64,000 nucleotides of DNA from Mansonella perstans. Lineage: Eukaryota > Nematoda > Chromadorea > Rhabditida > Onchocercidae. Location: positions 602,736-666,735 of the forward strand of contig JBAMDO010000567.1 in NCBI GenBank assembly GCA_037074765.1, written 5' to 3'. Shown here piece after piece: positions 14,355 to 26,700 of this stretch. The position numbers were made by a program, and so were the translations under genes. The first letter of the stretch is position 1. Each line of letters opens with the position of its first letter. A model generated the notes under the pieces. The model was given only the letters and a program-made list of their open reading frames with translations, had not been told where the DNA came from and did no database searches.

Positions 14355-14635
14355 GATAACTGAATGGGAATCATTATGATTGTCATGCTGGATAGGATGT
14401 GTGATAGATATACTGTAAATTATGAGTTATTGATTCATCCTTTGCCCTTCATTTTCGAAATCTAAAATTGAAAAGGCTGGCTGGCTGGGTGTATGGATTT
14501 CCTGGGCAAGGATGTGAAGATAGGTATAGTGATCATCTTAGATTATTGTGTTGGTGATGGTGACAGTATTGGTGACGGTAATTGATGAAGAGGATTATAG
14601 AAAAGAGGGAATGAGTGTGCTGTTGCTGATGTTTG

Positions 14636-14852
14636 CTCTGATCTTTGTCCCTCTTGTTACTTAATGCTAACTCAAGTTGTTCTGACCATCATCCCTCATT
14701 CTTATTTAATGTTAACGCTGTTTGTCCCAATCTCTATCCCTCTTCTTATTTAATGCTAACTCAAATTGCTCTGACCATCGTCCCTCTTCTTACTTAATGC
14801 TAACTCAAATTGCTCTGACCATCGTCCCTCTTCTTATTTAATGCTAACTCAT
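14636..14852. repeat. Minisatellite, about five copies of a roughly 44 nt unit
   Basis: Units read ctctgaccatcgtccctctt then cttacttaatgctaactcaaattg. The last two are nearly identical over 44 nt; the earlier copies are more diverged and vary in length. This suggests recent growth at the 3' end of the array. Confidence 0.85.
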
Positions 14853-15939
14853 CAGAGGTATTTGTTCGCAGAGGGACAACTAGTGCTGAAGCACGGCCGG
14901 TGATTACGGCGCATAGCATAGGGGTGTATCATCATTTCATAATGCATTGTGGCAATGGTACACAGATACACACATACACAGACACACACAGACAGACAGA
15001 CAGACACACATTCTGCTCACATTCTATTTTTCGATATCTCAATACTGGGGAATTAAGATGTGATCTCTTCAAATATTGCTTGGCTTTGGTCGGTCGAATA
15101 ATAGCATAATGATAATGGGTTAGTTGAAGAGAAGAGAAGAGGAGTAGATGCCATAGCAAGCAATTCGATATAGAAGTGATTGGGAATAATTTGGAGAGAC
15201 AGATTGTTAGAGAGGAAAAGTCACTAGGGATGAGTAGGGGTGCAGAGAAAAAGAGTGAGTGAGGTTGTGATTTTGGCGGTAATGATGAAAATTTTATGGT
15301 CACTGCAGGAGGGAAGGAAGGAAGTGGTATGTTGTTGGCAAAGTGCCATTAGGTTGAACCGAACTATTAATTGTGCCGCCGCATCTGTGCGAAGATTGCA
15401 CGAAGCATTATTTCTACTTTTTCACATTCAAACATTATTATTGTACACCATATCTCTCTCTTAGGTTGACATCAATGAAAACTCGAGCAATACACGGCAT
15501 TCGGCACTGCGCGAGCACTGTGCAATGTGTGCATAAATGTGTATATATGTATGTATGTGTGTGTGTGTGTATGTGTGTGCGTGTGTATGCCAAAGTTATG
15601 TGCATACTGAATATTGTAGTATTGAATGTAGTAGTGAGATATGCACGTACGATCAGAATAATCATGTAATTATGAGCCATACTATTTTGTTATCCCTAAA
15701 AATTGATAGATTCTTTTTAGAAACTTTAATATATTTATTCTGAAATTGTGAAATAATCATTGCAAATTTCTTATTGATAATTATAGTTACGTGTGATTTA
15801 TTTTATTGTTATTAATTGATTTAATTTAATAGAAATTATCATTTTATTGCAGATTTTATTTATACTTGAGCACTGCCTTAGTAGTGTAATCTGAAAATCT
15901 AAAATCAAAGAAGACAGCAATCAAAAAAAAAGTAAAAAA

Positions 15940-16807
15940 ATGAGTGCAGTTGACGAGCGAGTCGCTGAAAAAAGGAAATTGGAAGAGAAGGATACTGAGA
16001 ATGGTGTGGCTGTTAAAGGAGCCAAAATTGAGAATGGAATTGTTGCGGTAAGGTTTCTTTTTTTTTTTTTTTTTCAATTTCAAGCAATTTTCACATTGCT
16101 AACAGCTCTATTTCAATTCATTTAAGGCATCGAAGCACATAAGTTTAATTAAACTGCAACAACTTGATGGATAATTGTGATCACATTGTTCATTGTGAAA
16201 AGTGACTAACTAGATAATCAGCAAAGAGAATTCTAGAATATTGAACTGACCACAAACATTATCTATTTCCGTAGCAACTTTAACATTAACAATGCGGTGT
16301 TTTTTCTATCAGTATTTTTCAATTTGTTTAGTGGTTATGGTGTTATAAAGTTGCTAGCGCTGTCATTTTCAGGCAGCAGGTGATGCACAGGTCAGGGATT
16401 TGAAAGCAGACAAGAATACCTCCCTAAAAGGTTTTCTTACGTGTTCTTTTTAGGCAATCACTTTATGGGGTGCAATTTTTAGACTTAAGCTTCACAGATT
16501 GTGGAAGTATGAAAAGTTAGATTGACTTAAAGAAATTTCAGAAAATAGAGAGAAAGCAGCAAATGAAAGTCATGATGACGAACATGAAGAGGACGGTGAA
16601 GAAACAGCAGATGGTGAAGAGGGTGTGGAAGAATCGAGCGGTGGTGAAGATGATGAAAGTTTAGGTGATGAGGAAGATGGAGGTAGCGAAGACGATGAGG
16701 CAAGCATTGGATCTGAGGAAAGTGATGGCCAAGGCGATGGTGATGGGGGTGATTTTGGGGATGATGACGATGTGGAAGGTGAAGAAGGTGGTGAAAGCGA
16801 AGAGTGA
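15940..16807 (+). CDS. Small acidic nuclear-type protein, prothymosin-alpha-like
   Basis: Three exons (15940-16047, 16373-16430, 16542-16807) give 143 aa. The N-terminus (MSAVDERVAEKRKLEEKDTE) is charged with a basic patch that could be a nuclear signal. From about residue 60 the protein is almost entirely Asp, Glu, Gly and Ser and ends in GEEGGESEE. There is no Cys, no aromatic residue and no membrane segment. Length, charge and composition resemble prothymosin alpha/parathymosin, disordered acidic histone chaperones of the nucleus. Low-complexity acidic tails evolve readily, so this is likeness rather than proven orthology. An acceptor at 15849-15852 (TTGCAG) lies 87 nt before the ATG and probably begins the 5' UTR exon. 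An AATAAA lies 0.4 kb past the stop. Confidence 0.65.
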
Positions 16808-17226
16808 AGATTATAGTAATGTTGATACCTATTGCGAATTCTATTTGCCGTTTTTTGTCGTCCGTTTTTTTATCCTGATCTTACCATTTATGGAAGGGCT
16901 GTTCTGCTGCCAAGGTATCAGTTTGTGGATTGATGATACTTGTAAGTTTTCGGGCTCTACGCTTTGTGACTTAACACATGGAAAAAAACTCAATTTTCGC
17001 TTACACATTCTTCGTTTTTTAGTAAATTTAGGAAAGTTTTCATTAATTGTGCTTTTATAGTTCCACAAATTGGTTTCCGTGTGTTGTGAATTGCTCCTCA
17101 CAAACTGTTTTCTTTGAAAAAATTTTAGCTGTTATAGTTTTGTTTTGTTTTTTCTATTTATGATGGTGTTCGTCGTAAAGTTTATTTAAATACCTAAATA
17201 TTGGAGAGCTTATCCCTCACAAAAAA

Positions 17227-17232
17227 AATAAA
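17227..17232 (+). terminator. Polyadenylation signal AATAAA
   Basis: Canonical AATAAA 420 nt after the stop codon of the prothymosin-like gene, just after a run of A. It is the first canonical signal seen downstream, so it is the likely cleavage signal, but AATAAA is common by chance in this AT-rich DNA. Confidence 0.4.
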
Positions 17233-17711
17233 CGGATAAATTTTATATGCCCAGCTGCATCTGCGTTTCTTCATGAAAGTGTGGTGACTGGGATTTCCGT
17301 TTTATTTTTAAGAAATCGTTGTTATTGTTTTTTTTTTTTTTTTTTTTTCCTGGTTTATTTTTTCATTTATATTTTTAGATGAAATGTTGATTGCACTTTT
17401 ATTCCTTCCCTTATTTCCCGTTTCTTCTTTCTCTTAATAGTTCAGAATTGTTTTACGAGGAAAATCAAATCAATCTGTTTATTTTATCCATAACAATTGT
17501 ATATGTACTTCATTCTGTCTGTTGAATTTTTGGAAGGTGCAGTACATCACTCTTATTAGTATTATGCACTTAATGAGTTCAGGAAGGGATCTATTCATTG
17601 AATGCTGAACTTTGTTCCGAATTTCATTTTTTTTTTTTTTTTAAACTGATTGATAGTAATTAATTTTTGATTTCGTTTGCACCGTTCGTATATGTATATG
17701 CGACTAATTGC

Positions 17712-17822
17712 AAACACACACACACACACAACACACACACACACATACATACATACATACATACATACGTGCATACACGCATATACACGCGCACATTACA
17801 CACACACACGCGCACACACGCG
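17712..17822. repeat. CA / TACA compound microsatellite
   Basis: (CA)n, then (CATA)n, then CA with CG steps and ACGCGCAC units, over about 110 nt. Simple-sequence DNA; the frame through it is Thr-His rich and not a gene. Confidence 0.95.
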
Positions 17823-18032
17823 TAAGAACAGCAGCAAGTTTGTTATGTCGGAAGGATTTTCCCTCTTTGGAATAACATTAGCTTGTTGTGCCCATATGAG
17901 GATAGTGCTACATTTTGAGCTAATTTGATAGGAGTATTGTTTATGGTTATAATGCATTATTTAGTATTATGATGTCAAAGAATGTTCTGCGCTTTTGCTG
18001 GCATTACTTCACTCTGTTTTGTATGAGTGTGC

Positions 18033-18050
18033 CACACGTACGTACGTGTG
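18033..18050. repeat. 18-bp perfect palindrome
   Basis: CACACGTACGTACGTGTG reads the same on both strands. It contains overlapping ACGT cores. It could be a binding site or a chance product of nearby TG/CA expansion. Confidence 0.6.
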
Positions 18051-19598
18051 TATATGTGCCGTGGGTGTCCGTTTTATTCAGAGTATTAAAAATAACCTCA
18101 TTCTGTAAAAGTAATTACGTTTCAAAAGGTGTTTCAATATTGAGTGGATTGATTAGTATCTTCTACTTGCAATGGAAACTTTAATTTTCAAGAATGTTTG
18201 GGATGCATTACATTCGGAATGATTTTAGAAAACAATTCTCTGAATGTTGGTTCTTTAAAGTGGAGAAGTTCTGAACTGAAATGAACATTGATTCACTTGT
18301 AAGATGCAACTATTGATGATGTAAAGGAGGTCGAAGGTCACAAGGTGAAAGAGAAGATTTTTGTGTACTAACAACTTGGCAGAATTTTCGATTTCTGTTG
18401 ATTTTCCATGGATGAGTATAATCTGAAAATCTAAAAACAGTAGCATTTTTTCCAACTATCTTACTGTTGATTTGATCAATCATTTGTTGGTGTTGTTGGG
18501 AAACTGCTGAAATAATGTTGATTGGTTGAATTCTTCCTAATTACCATAGATGGTAATAGATCCTCATTTTCATGGCGATATATATTTCGGCGTATATGGA
18601 AAAGTGTCGCATACAGTATATACCGCATATGTATTCTTTCGGTATTTCAAAAATGCTTAAAAATCTTAAAAGCTTTTGAAGGAAGCAGTAAGCATTCCAG
18701 CAATATCATCAATGTTTTCATTATTTTCATAGCATTCAGTAGTAGATGAAATTGATATATCAGATCGAGGATATTGCTGATTAGCTAGGATGACAATTTT
18801 GAGCATTAAGTATTATGCCAAACATAGTTACATCAATAGTTATGCAGTTATTATCTTTTGCCATCAAAAGAATTAATGAAGTTAAAAATGTTGGGAAATT
18901 AGAACGTCGAAAGATGATTTCCTATATACGGTATAATGAATGACTATAATGTTTTATGTATTTCAATCGATTACTATTTTAATTGGATTAGAAAGAATGA
19001 ATATGAAAGGGCCCTTAGCAATTAAAGCTCTGGATGTCGGGAATATCACTGATTAGGATTCTGAATTTTCTGAATTCGGTGTTCTTCGATATTGATAAAT
19101 TCGTCGTGAAATTATCAATGTATTGGAGAATATGTTCATATTCATAGCGATTATCGTATATGCGGAAAATTTCCCAAGTATCTCATAATATGATCTGAGC
19201 ATTTCCTAGTTTGCATTGTTTCTGAATATTCCCCAAGAATCTTTCTCGAAAGTTTTTTCTTGCATCAGTTATATGAAACAGCGCGGAAAAACTATCGTAA
19301 TTTATATTTATTTATTTAATCAGCAATTTATTTAGCACAATATAAAATTACAAACAATATGAGAAATTAAAAAATGGAGATGAAAACTTTACATATTGCT
19401 TTGAAATCTTAATTTTACTTGAATTAAAATTAAAAAGATAGCTTCCAGACAAATCGTTCTCATTTGATTCAATTATATATTGCAATATTGTTACCTTCTG
19501 AAACTAACTGGATAATAATTGGAGTATGCTAATATGCAGCTTATCTATATTGGATACTGTATATTTTTTACAAATGTTATTTTTTTGTTAAAAAACAG

Positions 19599-19688
19599 TC
19601 CATTCAAGATCTGGTGCAAAAGCTAATGCAAGAAGCAATTGAAATTGAGGAGGAAGATATGGCACTAGCTGAGTTTGCTGCTAAATGA
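19599..19688 (+). pseudogene. Orphan exon-like segment (about 30 codons)
   Basis: After an AAAACAG acceptor-like site the frame reads SIQDLVQKLMQEAIEIEEE, then DMALAEFAAK and TGA. Past the TGA the same frame continues SDAKKELSQQSK up to a GTAAATAT donor-like site. The helical, Glu/Lys/Gln-rich composition is unlike the surrounding chance frames (rich in F, I, L, N, K). No partner exons were found nearby. It could be a terminal exon of an unmodelled gene or a decayed fragment with an in-frame stop. Family unknown. Confidence 0.3.
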
Positions 19689-22678
19689 TCAGATGCAAAA
19701 AAAGAGTTAAGCCAACAAAGTAAATATAATTTTTATAATTTCATCTAAGCTATCGCAAATGATTGAATGTACTTTCCGTTATGTATCAAATGAAAGATTT
19801 GATTAAAAGGCATTTGCCTGTCACATATAACTTGCTTATTGGCGATTTATTCCTTTAAAAGCCGAGAATCGATCTGCAATATATTATCAAAATATTGCAT
19901 CCTTTGTGCTTACTTCTAGAAAAAAGGTTTTCCGTCAGTATATTTTAACATTTCTAAAATTTTAGGTCTAAATATAAACTTAGTTGATGAATGACCGAAG
20001 GGTATTCAGTCCGAAACCTTCTTAAGGAACAATGTCATTAAAGAAGTTCAGCTGAAATATTTCTCTGCTAGATGCCAATCAAAAAAATCTTCCGGCACTT
20101 TTGTTTCATTGCAGATTATCATCGCATTGTGGTACAATTTTCTAAAAGATTCCATTGAATAGCAGGATTTTTTACGATACGAGGCAGAAATCGCTGCTGG
20201 GAATAAGGGAACATTTCAAATCGTTATCATTATCACCTAATTATTCAGTTCATACTGTTTGATCATTTAAAATGATGCATTTGGCCAATATGCTTTTATT
20301 TTGTTTCACCTGATTTGTTCAACTTTAACTGATAAAATTTATTTGAATTATTCTGCAGATTTTATGTTTGCGCATCATTTGAATGATTCAATGTAAAGGA
20401 AGATTAATTTCAATAATGCATAAACAAAATATATCTCCTATTAGATCAGTTGATTGTATTTAGTGTGACATGTGATTTGATAATATGCCAAATTAAATTT
20501 AGTTGTATTATTTACGACGTGATCATTTTTCAAACAGATCGGAACATGGCATTTTTGAAAACTGATCTTTCGATTTCTCACACTAATATTATCAGGATTC
20601 TGGAATTGTTGATATTCATTTGATGCAGTGCTTTTCTGCATAACGACATGATTGTACTTGACATTGTGGTTACAAATGAATTTCTGGAAAAAAGAAATGA
20701 CTCAGATGACCAAGTGTAAAAAGTATCCATCTAATTCACGAATTCAACGATTCTCTTCCTGCTTACTTACCTTTCTTTCTCTTAACGATTGTGAAATAAT
20801 AAGAATGATTCTGTAGTTCACTTATATTTGATTTGGTAAGCTCAGTAATAGATCAACAAAATGTATCAATAGAATAATGATATTGTGCTTAGATGATCAT
20901 TTGCATGGATAGAAAGTAAAATTAAAAAGTTATATATTTTCTGATCAGTTCTTGGATGCAAAATCAATGAACTTCTGTTAGACTTCTTGAATACTTTCAA
21001 CTGTGGAAGATGCTTTTAATGTACAAAAATTTCTTATATTTAAAAGCGCCAATTTATGTTATATTTTTTTATTTGCAACTTTGTTTTGTACTTCACTGTC
21101 ATGCTTCTCCCACTTATTTTTATTCTAAATAAAATAGTATTTATTATAAAAGTGTGATTTTTAAATCAGTCGATAACTATAAACAATTATGAACATATAT
21201 CAAGCATGAATGTGGCTTATGATATCATCACCAAATACCACTCTCAGATAAGCAGACCGACATTCTCCGATTGAGGAGACAACAGATCAATTATGAATCA
21301 TTGGAGTTTAAAAGTAGTTCTCTAATTCTTGCTAATTTTTTCCATTCAGTTGAACATATAACCTTAGTGGTGATATCATCTATTTTATCTCCTAAATACC
21401 AACCCAATATTATTACTGCTATCATTTTAATTAAGGCGAGAAATGATAAGAATAATTCTCAATGAACAGTACTTTTTTTTGGTAAATAAAGTGAAGCTCG
21501 ACTTACGGCTAGATGTTATGTAAATTCGAATTTTTTTTTATCAATTTATTCTCCTTAAATTCTAAATACGAGAAATGTTTGTAATATGCAGCATACTGCA
21601 GCAGAGTATTCCTGTTACAAAGAGATGCAAGTGTAAAAAAGATTACAAATGATCGGGATATCAGGAGGAATCAGAAATCAGTTCTGATAATGGAATTTCC
21701 TGTTTGTTTATTATGGTTTTCGAAATGGACTTATCATTACTTAAAGCTTAAAATTAATTTGACTCGATCTTATGATGATAACAAATAATTTGAAAGCTAT
21801 CTTGCTTATATGAAAAATTTAAATTCATAATGTCATCATATCTATTGCTCAATTCTTTTGATATAAATAAATTTTAATGAGATTTTTTTTTTGAAGTGAC
21901 AACGATTAAAAGGTCATTTAATACGAAAGCTTGATGTATTAATTACTTTTTAAATAGAATTAAAATTTTTTTAATTAACAACAGAGAGTGAATGAATTAG
22001 AATCGGCTTTATGAATTATGAATTTTCAATCTCACCTGTTGTTGCAGTAATGTTTAAATGGCATCAATTCATTAATATATATATATTAACTTTGCTCAAT
22101 AATTATTGTAATCGTCATTGGGTTTGGCAATTATTTGAAACTTATACTATTTCCTTCAAGTAGATTTCTTCTCAGTAATATTCGTCTAACAACGAACTTA
22201 TCAGTAATTCTTCGCACGATAACGAATCAGCCAGTAATTTTTTGTTCAATGCCCTCTCTTATATCTCTTTATTTTAATTTTTTCAACAACTTTTTCTGTT
22301 AATGAAAATAAACAGAAATTAGTTGCTGAAATTCTAAAGCATCGTTTTTCCTTCTCTTTCATTGTCGAAACTTCTTTGTTTTCTTTTTTCTACACTGCCG
22401 TTGAAGAAAAATTCCCACAAGAAAACTGTTTGCTTTAAACGTTGCAAATATTTAAAGTTTAAAATTTTATTTCTCATTTCATTAATATTTTTAAAACTGA
22501 TGAAAAATTTCGTAAGCAAATATTTGAGATAGAATATTGTTACTTTTGGCGCAGCATATGGTAGCAATATTTTGCATCAATTGAATTAGCAAAACAAAAG
22601 TGCGAAGGAAAATCCATTAAGTTAGAATTAAAATTTTTCATAAACTAATTGAAGTTTTTCGCAATTTTTATAAACACA

Positions 22679-22864
22679 CTAATTTAACTTAATTCCTTTA
22701 AATTCTTCGTTGTGCTTACGCTCCAATATTGTCCAATCCATTGATTTATCACTTAAATCTATCTTACTGACGGCAAACGAATAACGAGCAAGCCAATATA
22801 CCATCCCGTACCCGACGGATTCTTTCGCCCTTCTTCTCGCCACTTCCTCACTCACTGTCCACAA
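22679..22864 (-). CDS. Weak candidate exon or small ORF, function unknown
   Basis: A 61-codon frame beginning MWTVSEEVARRRAKESVGYG. It is less AT-rich than its surroundings and uses varied codons, which is why it is listed. A good donor (A|GTAAGAT) lies inside it after YSFAV, so the real exon could stop there. No partner exon, no family likeness. It may equally be non-coding. Confidence 0.15.
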   Translation of the reverse strand: MWTVSEEVARRRAKESVGYGMVYWLARYSFAVSKIDLSDKSMDWTILERKHNEEFKGIKLN

Positions 22865-23726
22865 AATTTATCAGTAATTAACAGTGATAGTTTCTATTGA
22901 AAATGCAAGCTAAAATTTAACTTTGACATTTTTTTATCATTTGTTTTTGCTACATATGAAAGTAATTTTAAGCATCAATTTTTCATTCGAGTTAAATTGC
23001 TTTTTTTGATGGAAAGAATTCAATTCTAAGAGCTTCCAGTATCATTTTTCAAGGAATTAGATTAGGAAATCTTTGAATAAACTTTGTTTGAAACAGTGTA
23101 GAAGAGTGCATTGTTTGAAGACCTTTTCAACTTTATCTTTCAAACTTTTTACATTTTCTTCTTCTGCTTTCAACATGTAATCAAATAGTTGCAAGTGAAA
23201 ATTCGGCATTGTTCTCGAAGCTTCCAAATTGTCATGAAAATGGAATTAATTTATTCGGGAAATTAATTTTCTAAACTTTGATTATTTTTGGAAGCGCAAA
23301 ATACTAATTTCATTTTGAGCGGGCAAATATAATAAATGCAATTAGTGCAAACAAATAATTTAATATTTGTAAAAATTCATTTAAACAATATAGCATACGA
23401 TTATTTATTCGTGGAATTAAAATTAGCGCTTTTTCAATTCTTATAAATTTTTATCATAATCACATATCGCATCATATCATATCATTTCTTCCTGTCCTCT
23501 TTGTTACATTATTAATTACAGCAACTGTAATCAAATCAACTTTCGTACAACAGTTATTTTATTAAGCTTTTTTTTAAAAATTATTGTTTATATCTTATTG
23601 AATTATTTCATTGAATTCTTCTCTTAGCATCGATGTGTTTTTGATGTAACATTTTGTGTCTTATTGTTTTTTGTTCTTACGCTGTTAATTAGTTAATTAC
23701 AGAATGATTGGTGGATACAACTAATT

Positions 23727-26700
23727 ATGCGCATGATTGTTTTCGTTTGCTTGATTGTTATTTCAATCGTTTGGTGCGGAGAATGCTTAAGCAATATACC
23801 GTTAGCATCATATAATTTAAAGGTGATAATAATTTTTGTAATTTAAAAATTTACAATCATTCTGTTATCAGTTTTATATCAACTAAGATAACAGATAAAT
23901 CGAATGGCTAAGAAATTCTACATCCTCTACAAATTATGCCCAATCATTTCAAGGTGTTTTACAAAACGTCCTAATGTGTTTAAAATAAAGTGTACATGAC
24001 ATTTAATTGCTTTGCCAGTTGAAAAGTCGGATTTTGAATTAAATTAAACTAAAACATTCTGATTTTTATGGACAACTTGAAAATATAGTGAAGTAAACAA
24101 AAGATTTTTTCCTTTCTTTCGCGCAGTATTTGGTTGTAACAAATAATATGTGACTGAAGCATTTGCTGAAGTATTTCCTTTCACGCCAATTATCCTACTC
24201 TCGTTGTAAATTGTCGAGCATCTGTTCAAAATTCTTCTAACTCTTTTTCCTTTCGTAAAAAACCAAAGATTTGCTAAACAAACATCGCTAAATAATTAAT
24301 TGTTGTCACTTCCTTGAGGAAATCATTGCTTGTAACTGGCTTAAAATCTTAAATTCTCTTGGATAAAGAAATAAAGTTTTTCTGGTGAATATTTCAACTT
24401 TTTGTATTTCGTTTTGTTTTTCCTTTATATTTTCTGATGCATCTTTTTTGGTGCATCTAAAAGATTTTGATATTTAAAAATATTAAATTGGATGAATATA
24501 AGGAGTCGTTTCTTTATTGCTAAAGAGATCAGTCTTCGGAGGCATTTGTCCATTTTAGTCTGATAAAAATGTTCATATCAAATGACTACAGAAGGAAAGT
24601 TGCACCATTTTGGAGAATCACCAAGTGGTGAGATTTAAAGAATAATGAATTTATAAAATAATTGGAATAATAATGATTTTAATCAAGAAATGAAGCTTGT
24701 AACTAAAAAAATATCAAAGACTAATAAAATTATGGAGGCAGAATTCATCAGTTATAAGGGAGAAAAAAAGAGGAAAATGATGAATAAATAATTAAAAGTT
24801 CCTTATTGGCAGCAATTAAGAATGCATTATCAAGTAATGAAATGGTTATCATGAAAATATTTTGATTTTGAATCGAGCGAAAAAAAACTCTTGGCTGTAA
24901 TATATATTAGTTATTCCTTAATAATTATGCATAAGATATTTTTTGCTTAATGATTATGCACAAGATGAACCTATTCTTCGAACTATTCTTGCCACTTTGA
25001 CGTGCATATTTTTTGTCGACCGACATTACAGTTGAAGTTGACGTGTAAACGTATGACTTTGAAACTTTGATTGCAAAGTTTTTTTGAAATTTTTACACCA
25101 AACTATTAATAAGTAATGATAACGCAGGTTCGAACAAAGTGAAATTGCTGATAAAAACACATCAATTGAAGGTGATCACTAAATGCATAACATCGATTTA
25201 TGAAGGCTATCCAACAAGTCATTTCATTTCAGCTTTACTGCCGTAATGGTCAGTCGCATATCCCGCAAAATCGAGTTCTCTCCTTATGCCCATTGTCCAG
25301 CACTTCTTGCGGTTATTTCGAATTCGATAAAATATTATTACCAAATGATAAAAAAGAATCAGTAGGGATTTATCAGTGTATCGATTCCAGCATTCTCATG
25401 TCCAACAATGATGACAATGAAAGAAGACAACAGGTCTCTGTGTTGTTCAATGGAAAATTGAATTTTTTCGTTCATCATTTTTTTCAAAAAGCGATAAAAA
25501 AATTGCGATGAATCAAAAAATTAAGAAGTACAGATGCAGGAAAATAATAGCTAAGATTACAATACGGTAATCCTATGTTCGTCACATTCAATTACTATTA
25601 TTATTAAAATGTCTTGTAATTTCGTCTCATTTAAAAATCAAATGATTTTTGAACCATACTAATCGATTTAAATAGCTAGAAAAACGATTAGTGAAACTAT
25701 TTTAATAAATTCTAATGATAAAAAAATCAATACTGACAATTGGAAAACTAACGAAATCTAAAATCTTGTTGTCTAACTGTGCTTCAAATTAAAATTAGTC
25801 GTTATAGTTTGGTTTAGGAGCAAAATATCTATGCATTCAGGAGATAAGACAAGATTAAAAGAAATGATCTCGCGGCTGAGACTGAGATTCGAACAGCAGA
25901 AAAAAGTTTCAATTTAAAGTTTTTTCAACTTTAAAATTTACTCACATTACAAAAATGATAATTTGTTTCAGTTGTTATTTTCAAAATATTGCGATGATCA
26001 AGCACGTTGCCGGGAAATAATGCTTTCCTCATTCAATCCAATATTTACTCGATATTTAATTAATCGAAGTAACGATAGATATTTTAACAGAAGAGACGAC
26101 GACGAGAATTTTCAACGATTATTAACAAAACGCATAAAATTTTGTTGCGCTATCAATGACCATCTTCTTCAAAAAATTATACATTCCGATGATTATGTCC
26201 TTCGTAAGCTTCTCCTTTCTTGCTATTTTTCAGCTTGTTAATGGGGCAGTTAGCCATTTGAAAATTTGTAAAATTTCATACTATCAATTCACTGTTCACT
26301 TTTACTTTCAAATTCTTTTATGCTTTCTAAAATTTCATTATGGAAAATTCGAGCGAAAATTACTTGGACATCTGTTATAAGACTGAACTTTTCTATCCAC
26401 TCATTCTTATAGCTACATCAGCACCTTCCGAACCTATCGTTTGCAACAATGTTCATTGTCGTGGTGCGCCGATTGGATGTCTCATTTATTCGGAATACAA
26501 CCGGACACAGCAATCTGAAAAAAACGATTTCATATTTGTACAACCTGTAAATGTCAATTTTGAGGATTATACGGTGATTTCATCTCAAGTTTAAGTATTT
26601 TAAATTTTATTTGAAATATTACTAAAAAATATTTCGAAATTTCTTTAAAGAATTGCTAAAAAAAATGATTGATCTACTAATAGTTACTTCATTTCACAAT

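Larger units (their letters stand above)
16808..23726. other. Gene-poor AT-rich region
   Basis: About 6.9 kb. It contains the likely 3' UTR of the prothymosin-like gene, poly-T runs (about 17328-17350 and 17626-17642), a CA/TACA microsatellite, an 18-bp palindrome, an orphan exon-like segment at 19.6 kb and a weak minus-strand candidate exon at 22.7 kb. Nothing else has exon-like codon use joined to usable splice sites. Confidence 0.5.

Noticed and set aside
14932..15303. 123-codon minus-strand frame
   Set aside because: Low-complexity Ser/Leu and CA-repeat translation with no domain, signal or splice support.
25200..25232. ATG (MKAIQQVISFQ) as start of the cysteine-rich gene
   Set aside because: It overlaps a TTTCATTTCAG acceptor, lacks a signal peptide, and the upstream exon at 23727 supplies one in phase.
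25850..25900. TTCGAAC/GTTCGAATC box resembling a tRNA B box
   Set aside because: The flanking bases do not pair into a T-stem and no acceptor stem or anticodon arm is present.
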